Position numbers and translations under genes: made by a program | The notes under the pieces: model-generated | What the model saw: only the letters and a program-made list of their open reading frames with translations | Databases searched by the model: none | Told to the model about the DNA's origin: nothing | DNA from: Paraburkholderia sartisoli | GTDB taxonomy: Bacteria; Pseudomonadota; Gammaproteobacteria; Burkholderiales; Burkholderiaceae | Assembly: GCF_900107685.1 (NCBI RefSeq) | Contig: NZ_FNRQ01000001.1 | Location: 124,001-188,000 of the forward strand | Reading direction: 5' to 3' | Length of the DNA stretch: 64,000 nt | Shown: piece after piece, positions 28,786-37,623 of the stretch | How the letters are laid out: the number at the start of each line of letters is the position of its first letter | Position numbering within the stretch: position 1 is the stretch's first letter

Positions 28786-29112
28786 ATGCGAGAAATTTCC
28801 TCTAGCATAACCTTTGAAATCCAGGCCGGTGAAACGGTGCCGCTGATGGTGATGCGCAGCACACGTCTGAAGGTGAGCGGCGCCGCCGTGTGGGTGACCC
28901 GTAGCGACGATATCGAGGATTACTGGCTGGAGGCCGGCCACACGCTGCGGTTGCGGCGCGGCGAGCGGCTGTGGCTGAGCGTCGAAGGCGGTCCGGTGGC
29001 GCGGCTGGCCTTCTCGGTGCCGACCCGTGCCGACGAGCGCGCGATAAACTGGTTCGCCCGCGTGACTGACCGGCTCGGATGCTGGCTGCGGCAGGGCTGG
29101 CGGACCGTTTGA
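28786..29112 (+). CDS. DUF2917 domain-containing protein
   Basis: A 108-residue protein whose first 75 residues form a DUF2917 domain (SSSITFEIQAGETVPLMVMR, then AAVWVTRSDDIEDYWLEAGH), a small beta-rich, cupin-like fold. The C-terminal part has WFARVTDRLGCWLRQGWR, which is amphipathic. No function is known; in Burkholderiaceae such genes often sit beside LysR regulators. The ATG at 28786 has GGAG 6 bases upstream; an ATG at 28765 would add seven residues without a site. The gene sits between ybeD and lipB, facing away from the LysR gene. Confidence 0.8.
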   Translation: MREISSSITFEIQAGETVPLMVMRSTRLKVSGAAVWVTRSDDIEDYWLEAGHTLRLRRGERLWLSVEGGPVARLAFSVPTRADERAINWFARVTDRLGCWLRQGWRTV

Positions 29113-29195
29113 GCGGGCGTCGCTCCGCCGTTGTGCGTTCTGGAACCGGGCGCACGCCGGCGGGGCACGCCGTATTTCGGTAAACTGGCGAAATC

Positions 29196-29981
29196 ATGTG
29201 CGCCACGCCGGTTTTCCCGTCTACGTTGTCCCCCGGTTCAACCCCGTCCAGTCTGGCTGCTCCCGCCGCCGGTAGCGACAGTTCCGCGCCCGCCGCGCGG
29301 CAGGTCACGGTGCGCTGGCGCGGCGTCGAGTCTTACGAAATCAGTTTCGACGCCATGCGCGCGTTCACCGACGCGCGCGCCGCGGACACCGTCGACGAAA
29401 TCTGGCTCGTTGAACATCCCCCTGTCTTCACGCTCGGCCAGGCCGGCGACCCGGCCCATCTGCTGGCCGCCGACAGCGGCATTCCGCTCATCAAGGTCGA
29501 TCGCGGCGGTCAGATCACGTATCACGGCCCGGGACAGGTCGTCGCCTACCTGCTGTTCGACTTGCGCCGGCGCAAGCTGATGGTGCGTGAGCTGGTCACG
29601 CGGATCGAGCAGGCCGTAATCGAAACGCTCGCGGCGTATAATCTCGCCGGAGAACGCAAGGCGGGCGCGCCCGGCATCTACGTGGCGCCCGGTCCGGACG
29701 CAGGCCTGCATGCCGGCGCCAAGATCGCCGCGCTCGGCCTGAAAATCCGCAACGGATGCAGCTATCACGGCGTCAGCCTGAACGTGAACATGGATCTGCA
29801 GCCGTTTCTGGCGATCAATCCGTGCGGCTACGCTGGCCTCGAAACGGTCGACATGGCGACGTTGGGCGTCGCCGCCGGCTGGGACGACGTGGCCCGGACG
29901 TTCGCAGCACGCCTCACCGCAAACATCGACGGCACAACCGCGGCCGTCGCCCAACCGCAGGCCGGTGCCGTCACCGCCTGA
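29196..29981 (+). CDS. lipB: Octanoyl-[ACP]:protein N-octanoyltransferase
   Basis: A 261-residue enzyme that moves octanoyl groups from acyl carrier protein to the lipoyl domains of 2-oxoacid dehydrogenases and GcvH. The conserved motif is [20 protein letters not shown], the catalytic lysine lies in [14 protein letters not shown], and the catalytic cysteine in [13 protein letters not shown]. The first 35 residues are a low-complexity Ser/Pro/Ala extension, so the true start might lie a little further in. lipA follows after 13 bases and completes lipoate synthesis on the same message. Confidence 0.95.
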   Translation: MCATPVFPSTLSPGSTPSSLAAPAAGSDSSAPAARQVTVRWRGVESYEISFDAMRAFTDARAADTVDEIWLVEHPPVFTLGQAGDPAHLLAADSGIPLIKVDRGGQITYHGPGQVVAYLLFDLRRRKLMVRELVTRIEQAVIETLAAYNLAGERKAGAPGIYVAPGPDAGLHAGAKIAALGLKIRNGCSYHGVSLNVNMDLQPFLAINPCGYAGLETVDMATLGVAAGWDDVARTFAARLTANIDGTTAAVAQPQAGAVTA

Positions 29982-29994
29982 CTGGATCAAACGA

Positions 29995-30999
29995 ATGACT
30001 GACGTTACCGCGAATCTCGCCGGCACTCCCGCCACCGACGCCGCCCCGGCGCCCGCAGCCTACGACGCCACCGCGAAGCAGAAGGCGCAGGCCAAGACCG
30101 CGCGCATTCCGATCAAGATCATTCCGATCGAAAAACTGAAGAAACCGGACTGGATTCGCGTCAAGGCCGCCACCGGCAATTCGCGTTTCTACGAGATCAA
30201 GCAGATCCTGCGCGAACACAACCTGCACACCGTCTGCGAAGAGGCGAGCTGCCCGAACATCGGGGAATGCTTCGGCAAGGGCACCGCGACGTTCATGATC
30301 ATGGGCGACAAGTGCACGCGCCGTTGCCCGTTCTGCGACGTCGGCCACGGCCGCCCCGATCCGCTCGACACCGAGGAGCCGGGCAATCTGGCGCGCACGA
30401 TTGCCGCGCTGAAGCTGAAATACGTGGTGATCACGAGCGTCGACCGCGACGATCTGCGCGACGGCGGCGCGGCGCACTTCGTCGAATGTATCCGCCAGAC
30501 GCGTGAGCTTTCGCCGGAAACCCGCATCGAAATCCTGACGCCGGATTTCCGCGGCCGTCTGGACCGCGCGATCGGCATCCTGAATGCCGCGCCACCCGAC
30601 GTGATGAACCACAATCTCGAAACGGTGCCACGTCTGTACAAGGAAGCGCGCCCAGGTTCGGACTACGCGCACTCGCTGAAGCTGCTGAAGGACTTCAAGG
30701 CGCTGCATCCCAATGTCGCGACGAAGTCTGGCCTGATGGTGGGTCTAGGCGAAACCGAAGAGGAAATTCTTCAGGTGATGCGCGATCTGCGCGCGCACGA
30801 CGTCGACATGCTGACGATCGGCCAGTATCTGCAGCCGTCGGAACACCATCTGCCGGTGCGTTCGTACGTGCATCCCGACACCTTCAAAATGTACGAGGAA
30901 GAAGCGTACAAGATGGGCTTCACGCATGCCGCCGTGGGCGCGATGGTGCGTTCCAGCTATCACGCGGACGTGCAGGCGCATGGGGCCGGCGTGGTTTGA
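29995..30999 (+). CDS. lipA: Lipoyl synthase
   Basis: A 334-residue radical-SAM enzyme that inserts two sulfurs into protein-bound octanoyl groups. Both iron-sulfur sites are visible: the auxiliary cluster [12 protein letters not shown] (CX4CX5C) near residue 80 and the radical-[11 protein letters not shown] (CX3CX2C) near residue 106. The C-terminal conserved region ends with [15 protein letters not shown]. The N-terminal extension is Ala/Thr/Pro-rich. The ATG at 29995 lies 13 bases after the lipB stop. A strong terminator follows at 31027. Confidence 0.97.
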   Translation: MTDVTANLAGTPATDAAPAPAAYDATAKQKAQAKTARIPIKIIPIEKLKKPDWIRVKAATGNSRFYEIKQILREHNLHTVCEEASCPNIGECFGKGTATFMIMGDKCTRRCPFCDVGHGRPDPLDTEEPGNLARTIAALKLKYVVITSVDRDDLRDGGAAHFVECIRQTRELSPETRIEILTPDFRGRLDRAIGILNAAPPDVMNHNLETVPRLYKEARPGSDYAHSLKLLKDFKALHPNVATKSGLMVGLGETEEEILQVMRDLRAHDVDMLTIGQYLQPSEHHLPVRSYVHPDTFKMYEEEAYKMGFTHAAVGAMVRSSYHADVQAHGAGVV

Positions 31000-31026
31000 G
31001 CCCGATGCGTTTTCGTTTCTGTTGAC

Positions 31027-31059
31027 AAAAAAGCCCGCAAAAATTTTGCGGGCTTTTTT
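31027..31059 (+). terminator. Rho-independent terminator after lipA
   Basis: Six As, GCCCGC, five As, four Ts, GCGGGC and six Ts form a near-perfect hairpin with tracts on both sides. It ends the lipBA message and can also work on the minus strand for the small membrane-protein pair that ends at 31095. Confidence 0.92.
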
Positions 31060-31094
31060 GTGGAGCGCGTTTCGACGGTGGGATAGTGCCAGTG

Positions 31095-31232
31095 TTAAGG
31101 AAAGTACTTCATTCCGATGACCGTCACGGCGACAAGCAGAATGCCGCCCACGACGGCAAAGCGCTCGACCGCCACGATAAATTTCTGGCGGAATGCGACG
31201 TTTGCGATGTATGCGTCGATCAGGTTTGACAT
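31095..31232 (-). CDS. 45-residue single-helix membrane protein, unknown
   Basis: A very short gene encoding a 45-residue protein that starts MSNLIDAYIANVAFRQKFIV and continues into a hydrophobic helix (about residues 24-42, VVGGILLVAVTVIGM) ending KYFP. The support for it being real is a strong ribosome site, GGGAGG, 6 bases before the ATG at 31232, and its place 46 bases after an unrecognised membrane-protein gene on the same strand. It has no Cys. A subunit or regulator of the preceding 148-residue protein is a reasonable guess; nothing else about function can be read. Confidence 0.6.
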   Translation of the reverse strand: MSNLIDAYIANVAFRQKFIVAVERFAVVGGILLVAVTVIGMKYFP

Positions 31233-31278
31233 GTCGAACCTCCCTGAAAAGAAAAAATGCGGAACCTGAGAGGATTGT

Positions 31279-31725
31279 TCAGGTGAACCAATAATGTACT
31301 AGCGTGAAGCTGCTCGATGTAATGATCGTGATCAAGATTGATGCGCGGACAAAGTTCTTGTTCGTCGATCTATCGCGTGAGTTTTCCGCTGATCGCATTA
31401 CGGAATCAATCGTCCCGTTCAATACGAGCACCGCGGAGATCACGAGAAAGAAGACATGCCAGATGAGCCACAACCATGCATATCCACGCGTGGATGGCGA
31501 CGAGGATTCGTTCAGTGCGCCTCCAAGGTCGTAGCAGGCGGCGGCGCACATGCCGATTGCCGTCCAGAAAAGCTGGCCTTCCTGTACTGCCCGGAACAGG
31601 AAATTATGTCCGAGGTCTCGATAAAAGCGATTGAACGTGAGCAGCGGAAGCAACGTTACCGGTGCGAACACCGGCACGCCAACGTTCACGAATAACCAGC
31701 CGGCGAAACTGAAAAGGTCTGTCAT
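31279..31725 (-). CDS. 148-residue polytopic membrane protein, unknown
   Basis: A 148-residue protein with about four hydrophobic segments (FAGWLFVNVGVPVFAPVTLL, then FWTAIGMCAAACYDLGGAL, then WLWLIWHVFFLVISAVLVLN, then ASILITIITSSSFTLVHYWF). I do not recognise the family. Codon use is less GC-biased than in neighbours. The start codon lies 16 bases behind a strong 11-base hairpin (31742-31768) and no clear ribosome site is visible, so translation may be controlled. A 45-residue membrane-protein gene follows on the same strand. It diverges from dctA and shares the 354-base intergenic region with it. Confidence 0.6.
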   Translation of the reverse strand: MTDLFSFAGWLFVNVGVPVFAPVTLLPLLTFNRFYRDLGHNFLFRAVQEGQLFWTAIGMCAAACYDLGGALNESSSPSTRGYAWLWLIWHVFFLVISAVLVLNGTIDSVMRSAENSRDRSTNKNFVRASILITIITSSSFTLVHYWFT

Positions 31726-31741
31726 TGGGTCGGTTCAGGGG

Positions 31742-31768
31742 GCTTCGCCGCGTCTGTCGCGGCGAAGC
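31742..31768 (-). other. Leader hairpin in front of the 148-residue membrane protein gene
   Basis: GCTTCGCCGCG (31742-31752) and CGCGGCGAAGC (31758-31768) pair perfectly around TCTGT. On the minus strand this hairpin ends 16 bases before the ATG at 31725. There is no T-run after it, so it is less likely a terminator than an RNA structure that affects ribosome access. Confidence 0.45.
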
Positions 31769-31883
31769 AGGTAGATCGGTCCCTGATGATCGCGCTGCGC
31801 CTCCAGGTGCAGCAATAGACCGGATGGCCTGGGTCTGTCCGCGAGCCCTCGTCCTCGACAAACTGCAACCCGGACTTCGACGC

Positions 31884-31939
31884 AATCCGGGCGGACGCGC
31901 GTCCGGATTCTCCGACGGACGGATTCCGGATTTCCGGAA
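31884..31939 (+). promoter_or_regulatory. Two inverted repeats upstream of dctA, candidate DctD binding sites
   Basis: AATCCGG (31884-31890) with CCGGATT (31903-31909), 12 bases apart, and TTCCGGA (31924-31930) with TCCGGAA (31933-31939), 2 bases apart. They share the TCCGGA core and lie about 70-125 bases upstream of the sigma-54 element. That is where enhancer-binding activators such as DctD bind in tandem. The symmetry is seen; the identity of the protein is inferred from the dctBD genes downstream. Confidence 0.5.
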
Positions 31940-32009
31940 ACCCGGACGCCCGTTGCGTCGCTCTCCGAAAAATCCCATATAAATCAAAGATAAACGAGCG
32001 GTGCCGGGC

Positions 32010-32025
32010 TGGCACTGACCTTGCA
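32010..32025 (+). promoter_or_regulatory. Sigma-54 (-24/-12) promoter of dctA
   Basis: TGGCACTGACCTTGCA matches the RpoN consensus TGGCAC-N5-TTGCA exactly, with the required ten bases between the GG and GC dinucleotides. Transcription would start near 32037, about 43 bases before the dctA start codon. Sigma-54 promoters need an AAA+ activator; the dctD product encoded downstream has the matching GAFTGA loop. Confidence 0.9.
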
Positions 32026-32079
32026 AACCAGAAGCCGTGGCCGCCACGGCCCGACAAACTAGAGCAAGGAGACACCATC

Positions 32080-33366
32080 GTGAAAAAATCCATTCATAAA
32101 GTGCTGTACGTCCAGGTGATCGTCGCGATCCTGATCGGGATCGCGCTCGGCCACTACTGGCCCACGCTCGCGGTCGACATGAAGCCGCTCGGTGACGGCT
32201 TCATCAAGCTCATCAAGATGGTGATCGGCCCGATCATCTTCTGTACGGTTGTGAGCGGCATCGCGGGTATGGAAGACATGAAGAAGGTCGGTCGCGTGGG
32301 CGGCAAGGCGCTGCTGTACTTCGAGATCGTCTCGACGTTCGCGCTGGTGCTTGGCCTCATCGCCACGCACGTGTTGAAGCCGGGCGCCGGCTTCAACATC
32401 GATCCGAAGACACTCGACAGTTCGTCGGTCGCGTCGTTCGCCGCCAAGGCGCACGGCCAGAGCACCGTCGAGTTCCTGATGCACATCATTCCGAACACGA
32501 TCTCGTCGGCGTTCGCGCAAGGCGAAATCCTGCAGATCCTGCTCGTCGCGCTGCTGTTCGGCTCGGTGCTCGCCACCGCCGGCGAGAAGGGCAAGGTCGT
32601 GACGAACCTGATCGACGGCCTGTCGCACGTGCTGTTCGGCATCGTGCGCATCATCACGAAGCTGGCGCCCATCGGCGCGTTCGGCGCGATGGCGTTCACC
32701 ATCGGCAAGTACGGCATCGGCTCGCTGATCCCGATGCTCAAGCTGATCGGCACGTTCTATCTGACGTCGGTGGTGTTCGTGATCGTCGTGCTCGGCACCA
32801 TCGCGCGCCTCGTGGGCTTCAACATCTTCCGCTTTGTCGCGTACATCAAGGAAGAGATGCTGATCGTGCTGGGCACGAGCTCGTCGGAAGCGGCGCTGCC
32901 GCAACTGATGCAGAAGCTGGAAAAGCTCGGCTGCTCGCGCTCGGTGGTTGGTCTCGTCGTGCCAACGGGCTACTCGTTCAATCTGGATGGCACGAACATC
33001 TACATGACGATGGCCGTGCTGTTCATCGCGCAGGCGACCAACATCGATCTGACGTGGGGCCAGCAGCTCACGCTGCTCGCCGTCACGATGCTGACGTCGA
33101 AGGGCGCAAGCGGCGTGACGGGTGCCGGCTTCATCACGCTGGCCGCAACGCTCGCCGTGGTGCCGACGATCCCGCTGTCGGGCATGGTGCTGATTCTCGG
33201 CATCGACCGTTTCATGAGCGAATGCCGCGCGCTGACGAACATCGTCGGCAACGGCGTGGCAACGGTTGTCGTGGCGGCGTGGGAGAAGGAGCTGGACCGC
33301 AAGAAGCTGAATTCGGTGATTCGCGGCGAGACGCCCGTCATCGATCGCGAAACGGCCGGAGCCTGA
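32080..33366 (+). CDS. dctA: C4-dicarboxylate:cation symporter DctA
   Basis: A 428-residue DAACS-family carrier (SLC1/GltP fold) importing succinate, fumarate and malate with protons or sodium. The family motifs are visible: [20 protein letters not shown] and [20 protein letters not shown], plus about eight membrane helices and re-entrant loops. The start is GTG at 32080 with AAGGAG 8 bases upstream ([20 protein letters not shown]). It is transcribed from the sigma-54 promoter at 32010-32025. The sensor kinase and regulator genes begin 4 bases after its stop, so dctA-dctB-dctD may be partly co-transcribed. Confidence 0.97.
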   Translation: MKKSIHKVLYVQVIVAILIGIALGHYWPTLAVDMKPLGDGFIKLIKMVIGPIIFCTVVSGIAGMEDMKKVGRVGGKALLYFEIVSTFALVLGLIATHVLKPGAGFNIDPKTLDSSSVASFAAKAHGQSTVEFLMHIIPNTISSAFAQGEILQILLVALLFGSVLATAGEKGKVVTNLIDGLSHVLFGIVRIITKLAPIGAFGAMAFTIGKYGIGSLIPMLKLIGTFYLTSVVFVIVVLGTIARLVGFNIFRFVAYIKEEMLIVLGTSSSEAALPQLMQKLEKLGCSRSVVGLVVPTGYSFNLDGTNIYMTMAVLFIAQATNIDLTWGQQLTLLAVTMLTSKGASGVTGAGFITLAATLAVVPTIPLSGMVLILGIDRFMSECRALTNIVGNGVATVVVAAWEKELDRKKLNSVIRGETPVIDRETAGA

Positions 33367-33370
33367 TGTC

Positions 33371-35365
33371 ATGGAGACGGCGGCGCGCTCCGCGCTGCCG
33401 TCCGCCCAGCCGGCGGGCGATGCGTCACGATATGCCACAATAGTCGATCTCACGCCTCCGCTCGCCGGACTGGAAATCGCCATCGTGACGCGCCGTCTAC
33501 TGATCCTCGCTGCGCTCGCCGCCGGGCTCATCGCGGCGTGCAGTCTCACCTGGACGATCACCTGGCGGCACGGCATCGACACGCTGCGGCGCAACGCCGC
33601 GGTGCGCGTCGATCGCACCACGAACACGCTGAAAAGCACGCTCGACCGCTACGAATCGCTGCCTTACCTGCTAGCCAGTCATCCATTCGTCCAGGAAGTC
33701 CTCGACACGCCCAGCCCGGTTCTGGTCGAGCGCGCGAACCGTTATCTTGAAGACCTCAACCAACGCGCGCGGGCAACCGCGACGTACATCATTCGCGCGG
33801 ACGGCATCTGCGTCGCGGCGAGTAACTGGCGCGGCGGCGCCGACAGTTTCGTCGGGGCGGAATATCTGTTCCGGCCGTATTTCATCGATGCGATGAAAGG
33901 TGGCGTGGGGCGCTTTTTTGGCATCGGCACGACCTCGCACGATCCGGGGTACTACATTTCGCAGCCGGTGCTGCGCGACGGACGCATTGTCGGCGTCGCG
34001 GTCGTCAAGCTGAGTCTCGAATGGCTACAGGGCGCCGACTCATCCGAGCCGCTCGTCGTCACCGACGACCATGGCGTGATCTTTCTGTCGTCCGTGCCGG
34101 CATGGAAATACCACACGGTGCGGCCGCTGTCGGGTGCGATCGCCGACGTGATCTGGCAGACGCGGCAATACGCGCAGCAGCCGATCGCGGCGCTGCCGGT
34201 CACGATCGAGCGTACGCTGGAAGGCGGCGCGCAGATCGTGCGCGTGGGCGGCGGACGCGGCGCGCAACGGTTTCTGGCGACCCGTCGCGCGATCGGCGAG
34301 CCGGACTGGCATCTGATCACGATGGCGCCGATCGATCCGGTCAATGCCGACGCGCGCAACGCGTCGATCGTGACGGGCCTCTGTTACGTGTCGCTGTGTC
34401 TTCTCGCGTTCTACTGGCGCATGCGCCGCGCGCGCGTTCGCGAAGTGATGCGCAGCCGCGCGCTGCTGCAAAAGGCGTATGCGGAACTGAACCAGCGCGT
34501 CGCTGAACGCACAGCCGATCTGTCGCAGGCCAACGAGCAGCTTCAGAAGGAAGTCGCCGAACGCACGCGCGCCGAGCAGGAACTGCGCGCGGCGCACGAA
34601 GAGCTGATCCAGACGAGCAAGCTTGCCGCGCTGGGTCAGATGGCCGCGGGCATCACGCACGAGCTCAACCAGCCGCTTGCCGCGCTGCGCGGCTTTTCGG
34701 ACAACACGCGCGTGCTGCTCGAACGCGGCGACCAGGTGTCCGCGCGCGAAAATCTCGAGGCGATCGCGTCGCTGACCGAGCGCATGGGCAAGATCACCAA
34801 CCAGCTGAAGCTGTTCGTCGGCCGGGCGCGGCCGCGCAGCGCGCGTGCGCCAGTCGCGCGCGCGTTGCGTAACGTGCTGGTGCTGTTACAGAAACGCCTG
34901 CGGGACGTAACGGTGCAGCTGTCGCTGACCGACACCGGTACGGGGCGCACGGAGCGCCTCGACATCGAGGACGAACATCCGGCGCTCATCGCGAACTGCG
35001 ACGATCTGCGGCTCGAACAGGTGCTGATCAACCTGCTCGCGAACGCGCTCGACGTGGTGGCCGGCCTGCCGTCGCCGCGCATCGGGATCGACATCGAGGT
35101 GGGTGAGGCGGCGCTGCTGATCGTCGTGCATGACAACGGCCCCGGGATCCCGGACGATGTACTGCCGCGTCTCTTCGAACCGTTTTTCACAACGAAGGAA
35201 ATGGGGCAGGGTCTGGGGCTGGGTCTGGCGATTTCGTCGTCGATCGCGCGCGACTGCGGCGGCTCGCTCGTCGCGCGTAACGCCCCCGATGGCGGCGCGA
35301 TGTTCGTGCTGACGCTGCGACGCGCGCAGGTGCATCCGGCGCAGGCCGTGGCGTCCGGTTCATGA
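33371..35365 (+). CDS. dctB: C4-dicarboxylate sensor histidine kinase DctB-like
   Basis: A 664-residue membrane kinase. After a short cytoplasmic N-terminus there is a transmembrane helix (about residues 42-64, RRLLILAALAAGLIAACSLT), then a periplasmic double-PAS/Cache sensor of about 265 residues, then a second helix near residue 340. A coiled coil (QRVAERTADLSQANEQLQKE) leads to the HisKA box, in which the phosphorylated His lies in ITHELNQPLAALRGF. The HATPase boxes are NLLANALDVV and DNGPGIP with EMGQGLGLGLAI. It senses periplasmic C4-dicarboxylates and phosphorylates DctD. An in-frame GTG at 33486 would give a shorter start directly before the first helix. The stop overlaps the dctD start by four bases. 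Confidence 0.92.
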   Translation: METAARSALPSAQPAGDASRYATIVDLTPPLAGLEIAIVTRRLLILAALAAGLIAACSLTWTITWRHGIDTLRRNAAVRVDRTTNTLKSTLDRYESLPYLLASHPFVQEVLDTPSPVLVERANRYLEDLNQRARATATYIIRADGICVAASNWRGGADSFVGAEYLFRPYFIDAMKGGVGRFFGIGTTSHDPGYYISQPVLRDGRIVGVAVVKLSLEWLQGADSSEPLVVTDDHGVIFLSSVPAWKYHTVRPLSGAIADVIWQTRQYAQQPIAALPVTIERTLEGGAQIVRVGGGRGAQRFLATRRAIGEPDWHLITMAPIDPVNADARNASIVTGLCYVSLCLLAFYWRMRRARVREVMRSRALLQKAYAELNQRVAERTADLSQANEQLQKEVAERTRAEQELRAAHEELIQTSKLAALGQMAAGITHELNQPLAALRGFSDNTRVLLERGDQVSARENLEAIASLTERMGKITNQLKLFVGRARPRSARAPVARALRNVLVLLQKRLRDVTVQLSLTDTGTGRTERLDIEDEHPALIANCDDLRLEQVLINLLANALDVVAGLPSPRIGIDIEVGEAALLIVVHDNGPGIPDDVLPRLFEPFFTTKEMGQGLGLGLAISSSIARDCGGSLVARNAPDGGAMFVLTLRRAQVHPAQAVASGS

Positions 35366-36741
35366 ATTCAGTGGCTTCAGGTGGCAATGCTATGAGCAAC
35401 AGTGGTTTGCAGGTGGTCTACATCGAAGACGACGAACTCGTGCGACGCGCGAGCGTTCAGAGTCTGCAACTGGCCGGCTTCGAGGTCGTGGGACACGCGT
35501 CAGTTGAATCCGCCGCTCGGGCGATTCGCGCGGATTTCCCCGGCGTGATCGTGAGCGATATTCGTCTGCCGGGCGCAAGCGGGCTCGACCTGCTCGCGCA
35601 ATGCCAGGAGCGCGCGCCCGACGTGCCCGTGATTCTCGTCACCGGTCACGGCGACATCTCGATGGCCGTGCAGGCGATGCGCGATGGCGCGTACGACTTC
35701 ATCGAAAAGCCGTTCGCTTCGGAGCGTCTGATCGAAACCGTGCGACGCGCGCTCGAGCGGCGCAAGCTCGTTCTGGAGAATCTGGCGTTGCGGCGGGAAC
35801 TGGCGGGCCAGGACACGCTGACGCCGGGCATCATCGGGCGCAGTCCCGCGATCGAGCAGGTCAGGCGGCTGATCGCGAACGTCGCGCCGACGGACGCCTC
35901 CGTGCTGATCAACGGCGACACCGGCGCCGGCAAGGAGTTGATCGCGCGCAGCCTGCACGATCTGTCGCCGAGGCGCGACAAGCCGTTCATCGCGGTGAAT
36001 TGCGGCGCGTTGCCGGAGCCGATGTTCGAGTCGGAGATGTTCGGCTACGAGCCCGGCGCGTTTACCGGCGCGGTGAAACGCCGGATCGGCAAGCTCGAAC
36101 ATGCCTCGGGCGGCACGCTTTTTCTGGACGAGGTGGAAAGCATGCCGCTTGCGCTGCAGGTCAAGCTTCTGCGCGTGCTGCAGGACGGCGTGCTGGAGCG
36201 GCTCGGCTCGAACCAGCCTGTGCGCGTGAACTGTCGCGTGGTCGCGGCGGCGAAGGGCGAGATGACCGACCACGTCGCGGCGGGCACCTTCCGGCGCGAT
36301 CTGCTGTACCGCCTGAACGTGGTGACGATCGCGTTGCCGCCGCTGTCGGAGCGTCGCGAGGACATCCTGCCGCTCTTCGAGCATTTCCTGCTTGGCGCCG
36401 CGGTGCGCTACCAGCGGCCAGCGCCCATTCTCACCGACCGTCAGCGCACGAGCCTCATGCAGCGCGAGTGGCCCGGCAACGTGCGCGAACTGCGCAACGC
36501 CGCGGACCGCTTCGTGCTCGGCGTCGCCGACGAGACGGTCGGGTCTTCGGCGGACGACGCCACGACGCAATCGCTGAAGGAGCGCGTCGAGCAATTCGAG
36601 CGGACGGTGATCGCGGAGGCGCTGGAGCGGACGGGCGGCGTGGTGTCGATGGCCGCGGATCGCCTGCAACTGGGCAAGGCGACGCTCTACGAAAAGATCA
36701 AGCGATATGGCCTGACGGCGCGAGGTGAAAACGAGCGGTGA
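35362..36741 (+). CDS. dctD: Sigma-54-dependent response regulator DctD
   Basis: A 459-residue NtrC-family activator. The receiver domain (about residues 14-130) has acidic residues EDDE, the phosphorylated Asp in VSDIRLPG and the Lys in EKPF. The AAA+ domain carries Walker A GDTGAGKELI and the sigma-54 contact loop GAFTGA, and the C-terminus has a Fis-type helix-turn-helix (VVSMAADRLQLGKATLYEK). It activates dctA at the -24/-12 promoter once phosphorylated by DctB. Its ATG overlaps the dctB stop by four bases, so translation is coupled; an ATG ten codons later (35392) is also possible. Repression of dctA without inducer is a known feature of this family. Confidence 0.95.
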   Translation: MNSVASGGNAMSNSGLQVVYIEDDELVRRASVQSLQLAGFEVVGHASVESAARAIRADFPGVIVSDIRLPGASGLDLLAQCQERAPDVPVILVTGHGDISMAVQAMRDGAYDFIEKPFASERLIETVRRALERRKLVLENLALRRELAGQDTLTPGIIGRSPAIEQVRRLIANVAPTDASVLINGDTGAGKELIARSLHDLSPRRDKPFIAVNCGALPEPMFESEMFGYEPGAFTGAVKRRIGKLEHASGGTLFLDEVESMPLALQVKLLRVLQDGVLERLGSNQPVRVNCRVVAAAKGEMTDHVAAGTFRRDLLYRLNVVTIALPPLSERREDILPLFEHFLLGAAVRYQRPAPILTDRQRTSLMQREWPGNVRELRNAADRFVLGVADETVGSSADDATTQSLKERVEQFERTVIAEALERTGGVVSMAADRLQLGKATLYEKIKRYGLTARGENER

Positions 36742-36898
36742 GGCTGAATGCGCGATGCGTCGCGAAAGGACGCCCATCCGGGAGAGGCGCGGCGGGGCTT
36801 CCCGGATAAGGCCGGGAGTACGTCGAGGCGAAGGAAGTTAAAGCGCGACGACGTGAAGGTCCATATATCGTCGCGCGTGCCGGGTGATCAGGCCAGCG

Positions 36899-36921
36899 CC
36901 TGATCCGGCGGCCGGATCAGG
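36899..36921. other. Inverted repeat at the end of the TlpA-like gene
   Basis: CCTGATCCGG pairs with CCGGATCAGG. The right arm covers the stop codon of the TlpA-like gene at 36917. There is no T-run on either side, so this may be an mRNA 3'-end stabiliser or chance; the intergenic region between dctD and this gene is 175 bases and holds nothing else recognisable. Confidence 0.3.
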
Positions 36922-37438
36922 TTGCCAGCGCCTTGTCGAGCAGCTTGTCGAGCTCGCCGAACTCAGGCTCGCCGACATAGCGCTTCAGGATCTTGCCGTT
37001 GCGGTCGATGAGGAACGTCGTCGGCGTCAACTGGACATTGCCGAACTCTTTCGCGGCCGAGCCGTCGTCCATTGCAACCTTGAACGGCAGCTGACGCGTT
37101 TGCGAGTAGTTCGCCACGTACATCGGCGCGTCGTAGTTCATCGCCACCGCGACGAACTCGAGGCCCTTGCCCTTGTAGCGGTTGTACGTGTTGATCATCT
37201 GCGGCATTTCTTTCATGCAGGTGTCGCAACTCGTCGCCCAGAAGTTGACCAGATAGACCTTGCCTTTCAGATCGGCGGTCGACACTTTCTGGCCGGACAG
37301 CAGCGTGAACGTGGCATCCGGCACGTGTTGCTGGCTGCCGAACGCAAAGTAACCGGCAATCGCGATCGCACCGGCGACGACCGCGATCGCGATATAGCGA
37401 ACCGGGCTGACGCGGCGGGAATCTGGAGTGGGGCTCAT
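36917..37438 (-). CDS. TlpA-family thiol:disulfide reductase, membrane-anchored
   Basis: A 173-residue protein. One N-terminal helix (YIAIAVVAGAIAIAGYFAFG) anchors it to the inner membrane. The thioredoxin-fold domain is periplasmic, with active site CDTC inside FWATSCDTCMKEMPQM and the cis-Pro loop LTPTTFLI. TlpA/ResA-like reductases feed electrons to cytochrome c maturation or copper-site assembly of cytochrome c oxidase. The cox genes are about 20 kb away, so a link is only possible, not shown. CDTC differs from the common CPPC/CEPC and may change the redox potential. Upstream is a divergent lipoprotein gene. Confidence 0.9.
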   Translation of the reverse strand: MSPTPDSRRVSPVRYIAIAVVAGAIAIAGYFAFGSQQHVPDATFTLLSGQKVSTADLKGKVYLVNFWATSCDTCMKEMPQMINTYNRYKGKGLEFVAVAMNYDAPMYVANYSQTRQLPFKVAMDDGSAAKEFGNVQLTPTTFLIDRNGKILKRYVGEPEFGELDKLLDKALAT

Positions 37439-37623
37439 GAATGGACCTCAAGAGCGCGCTGGAGCGCGGAAATGCGAAAAGGCGTAAGCCGCAGACAATC
37501 TGCGGCGTCTTTATCTCGGTATTGTAGCGTCAAACCCGCCCGGCGGCAGGACGCCACCCGACAGCGGATAATGACGGTTTGTTTCCGCCGTTTACCCCGC
37601 TCCAAGCATTTATAAACTGCCAC

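Noticed and set aside
37487-37512. Hairpin CCGCAGA-N3-TCTGCGG followed by CGTCTTT
   Set aside because: It looks like a terminator on the plus strand, but no plus-strand gene ends near it; it lies in the divergent space between the TlpA-like and lipoprotein genes.
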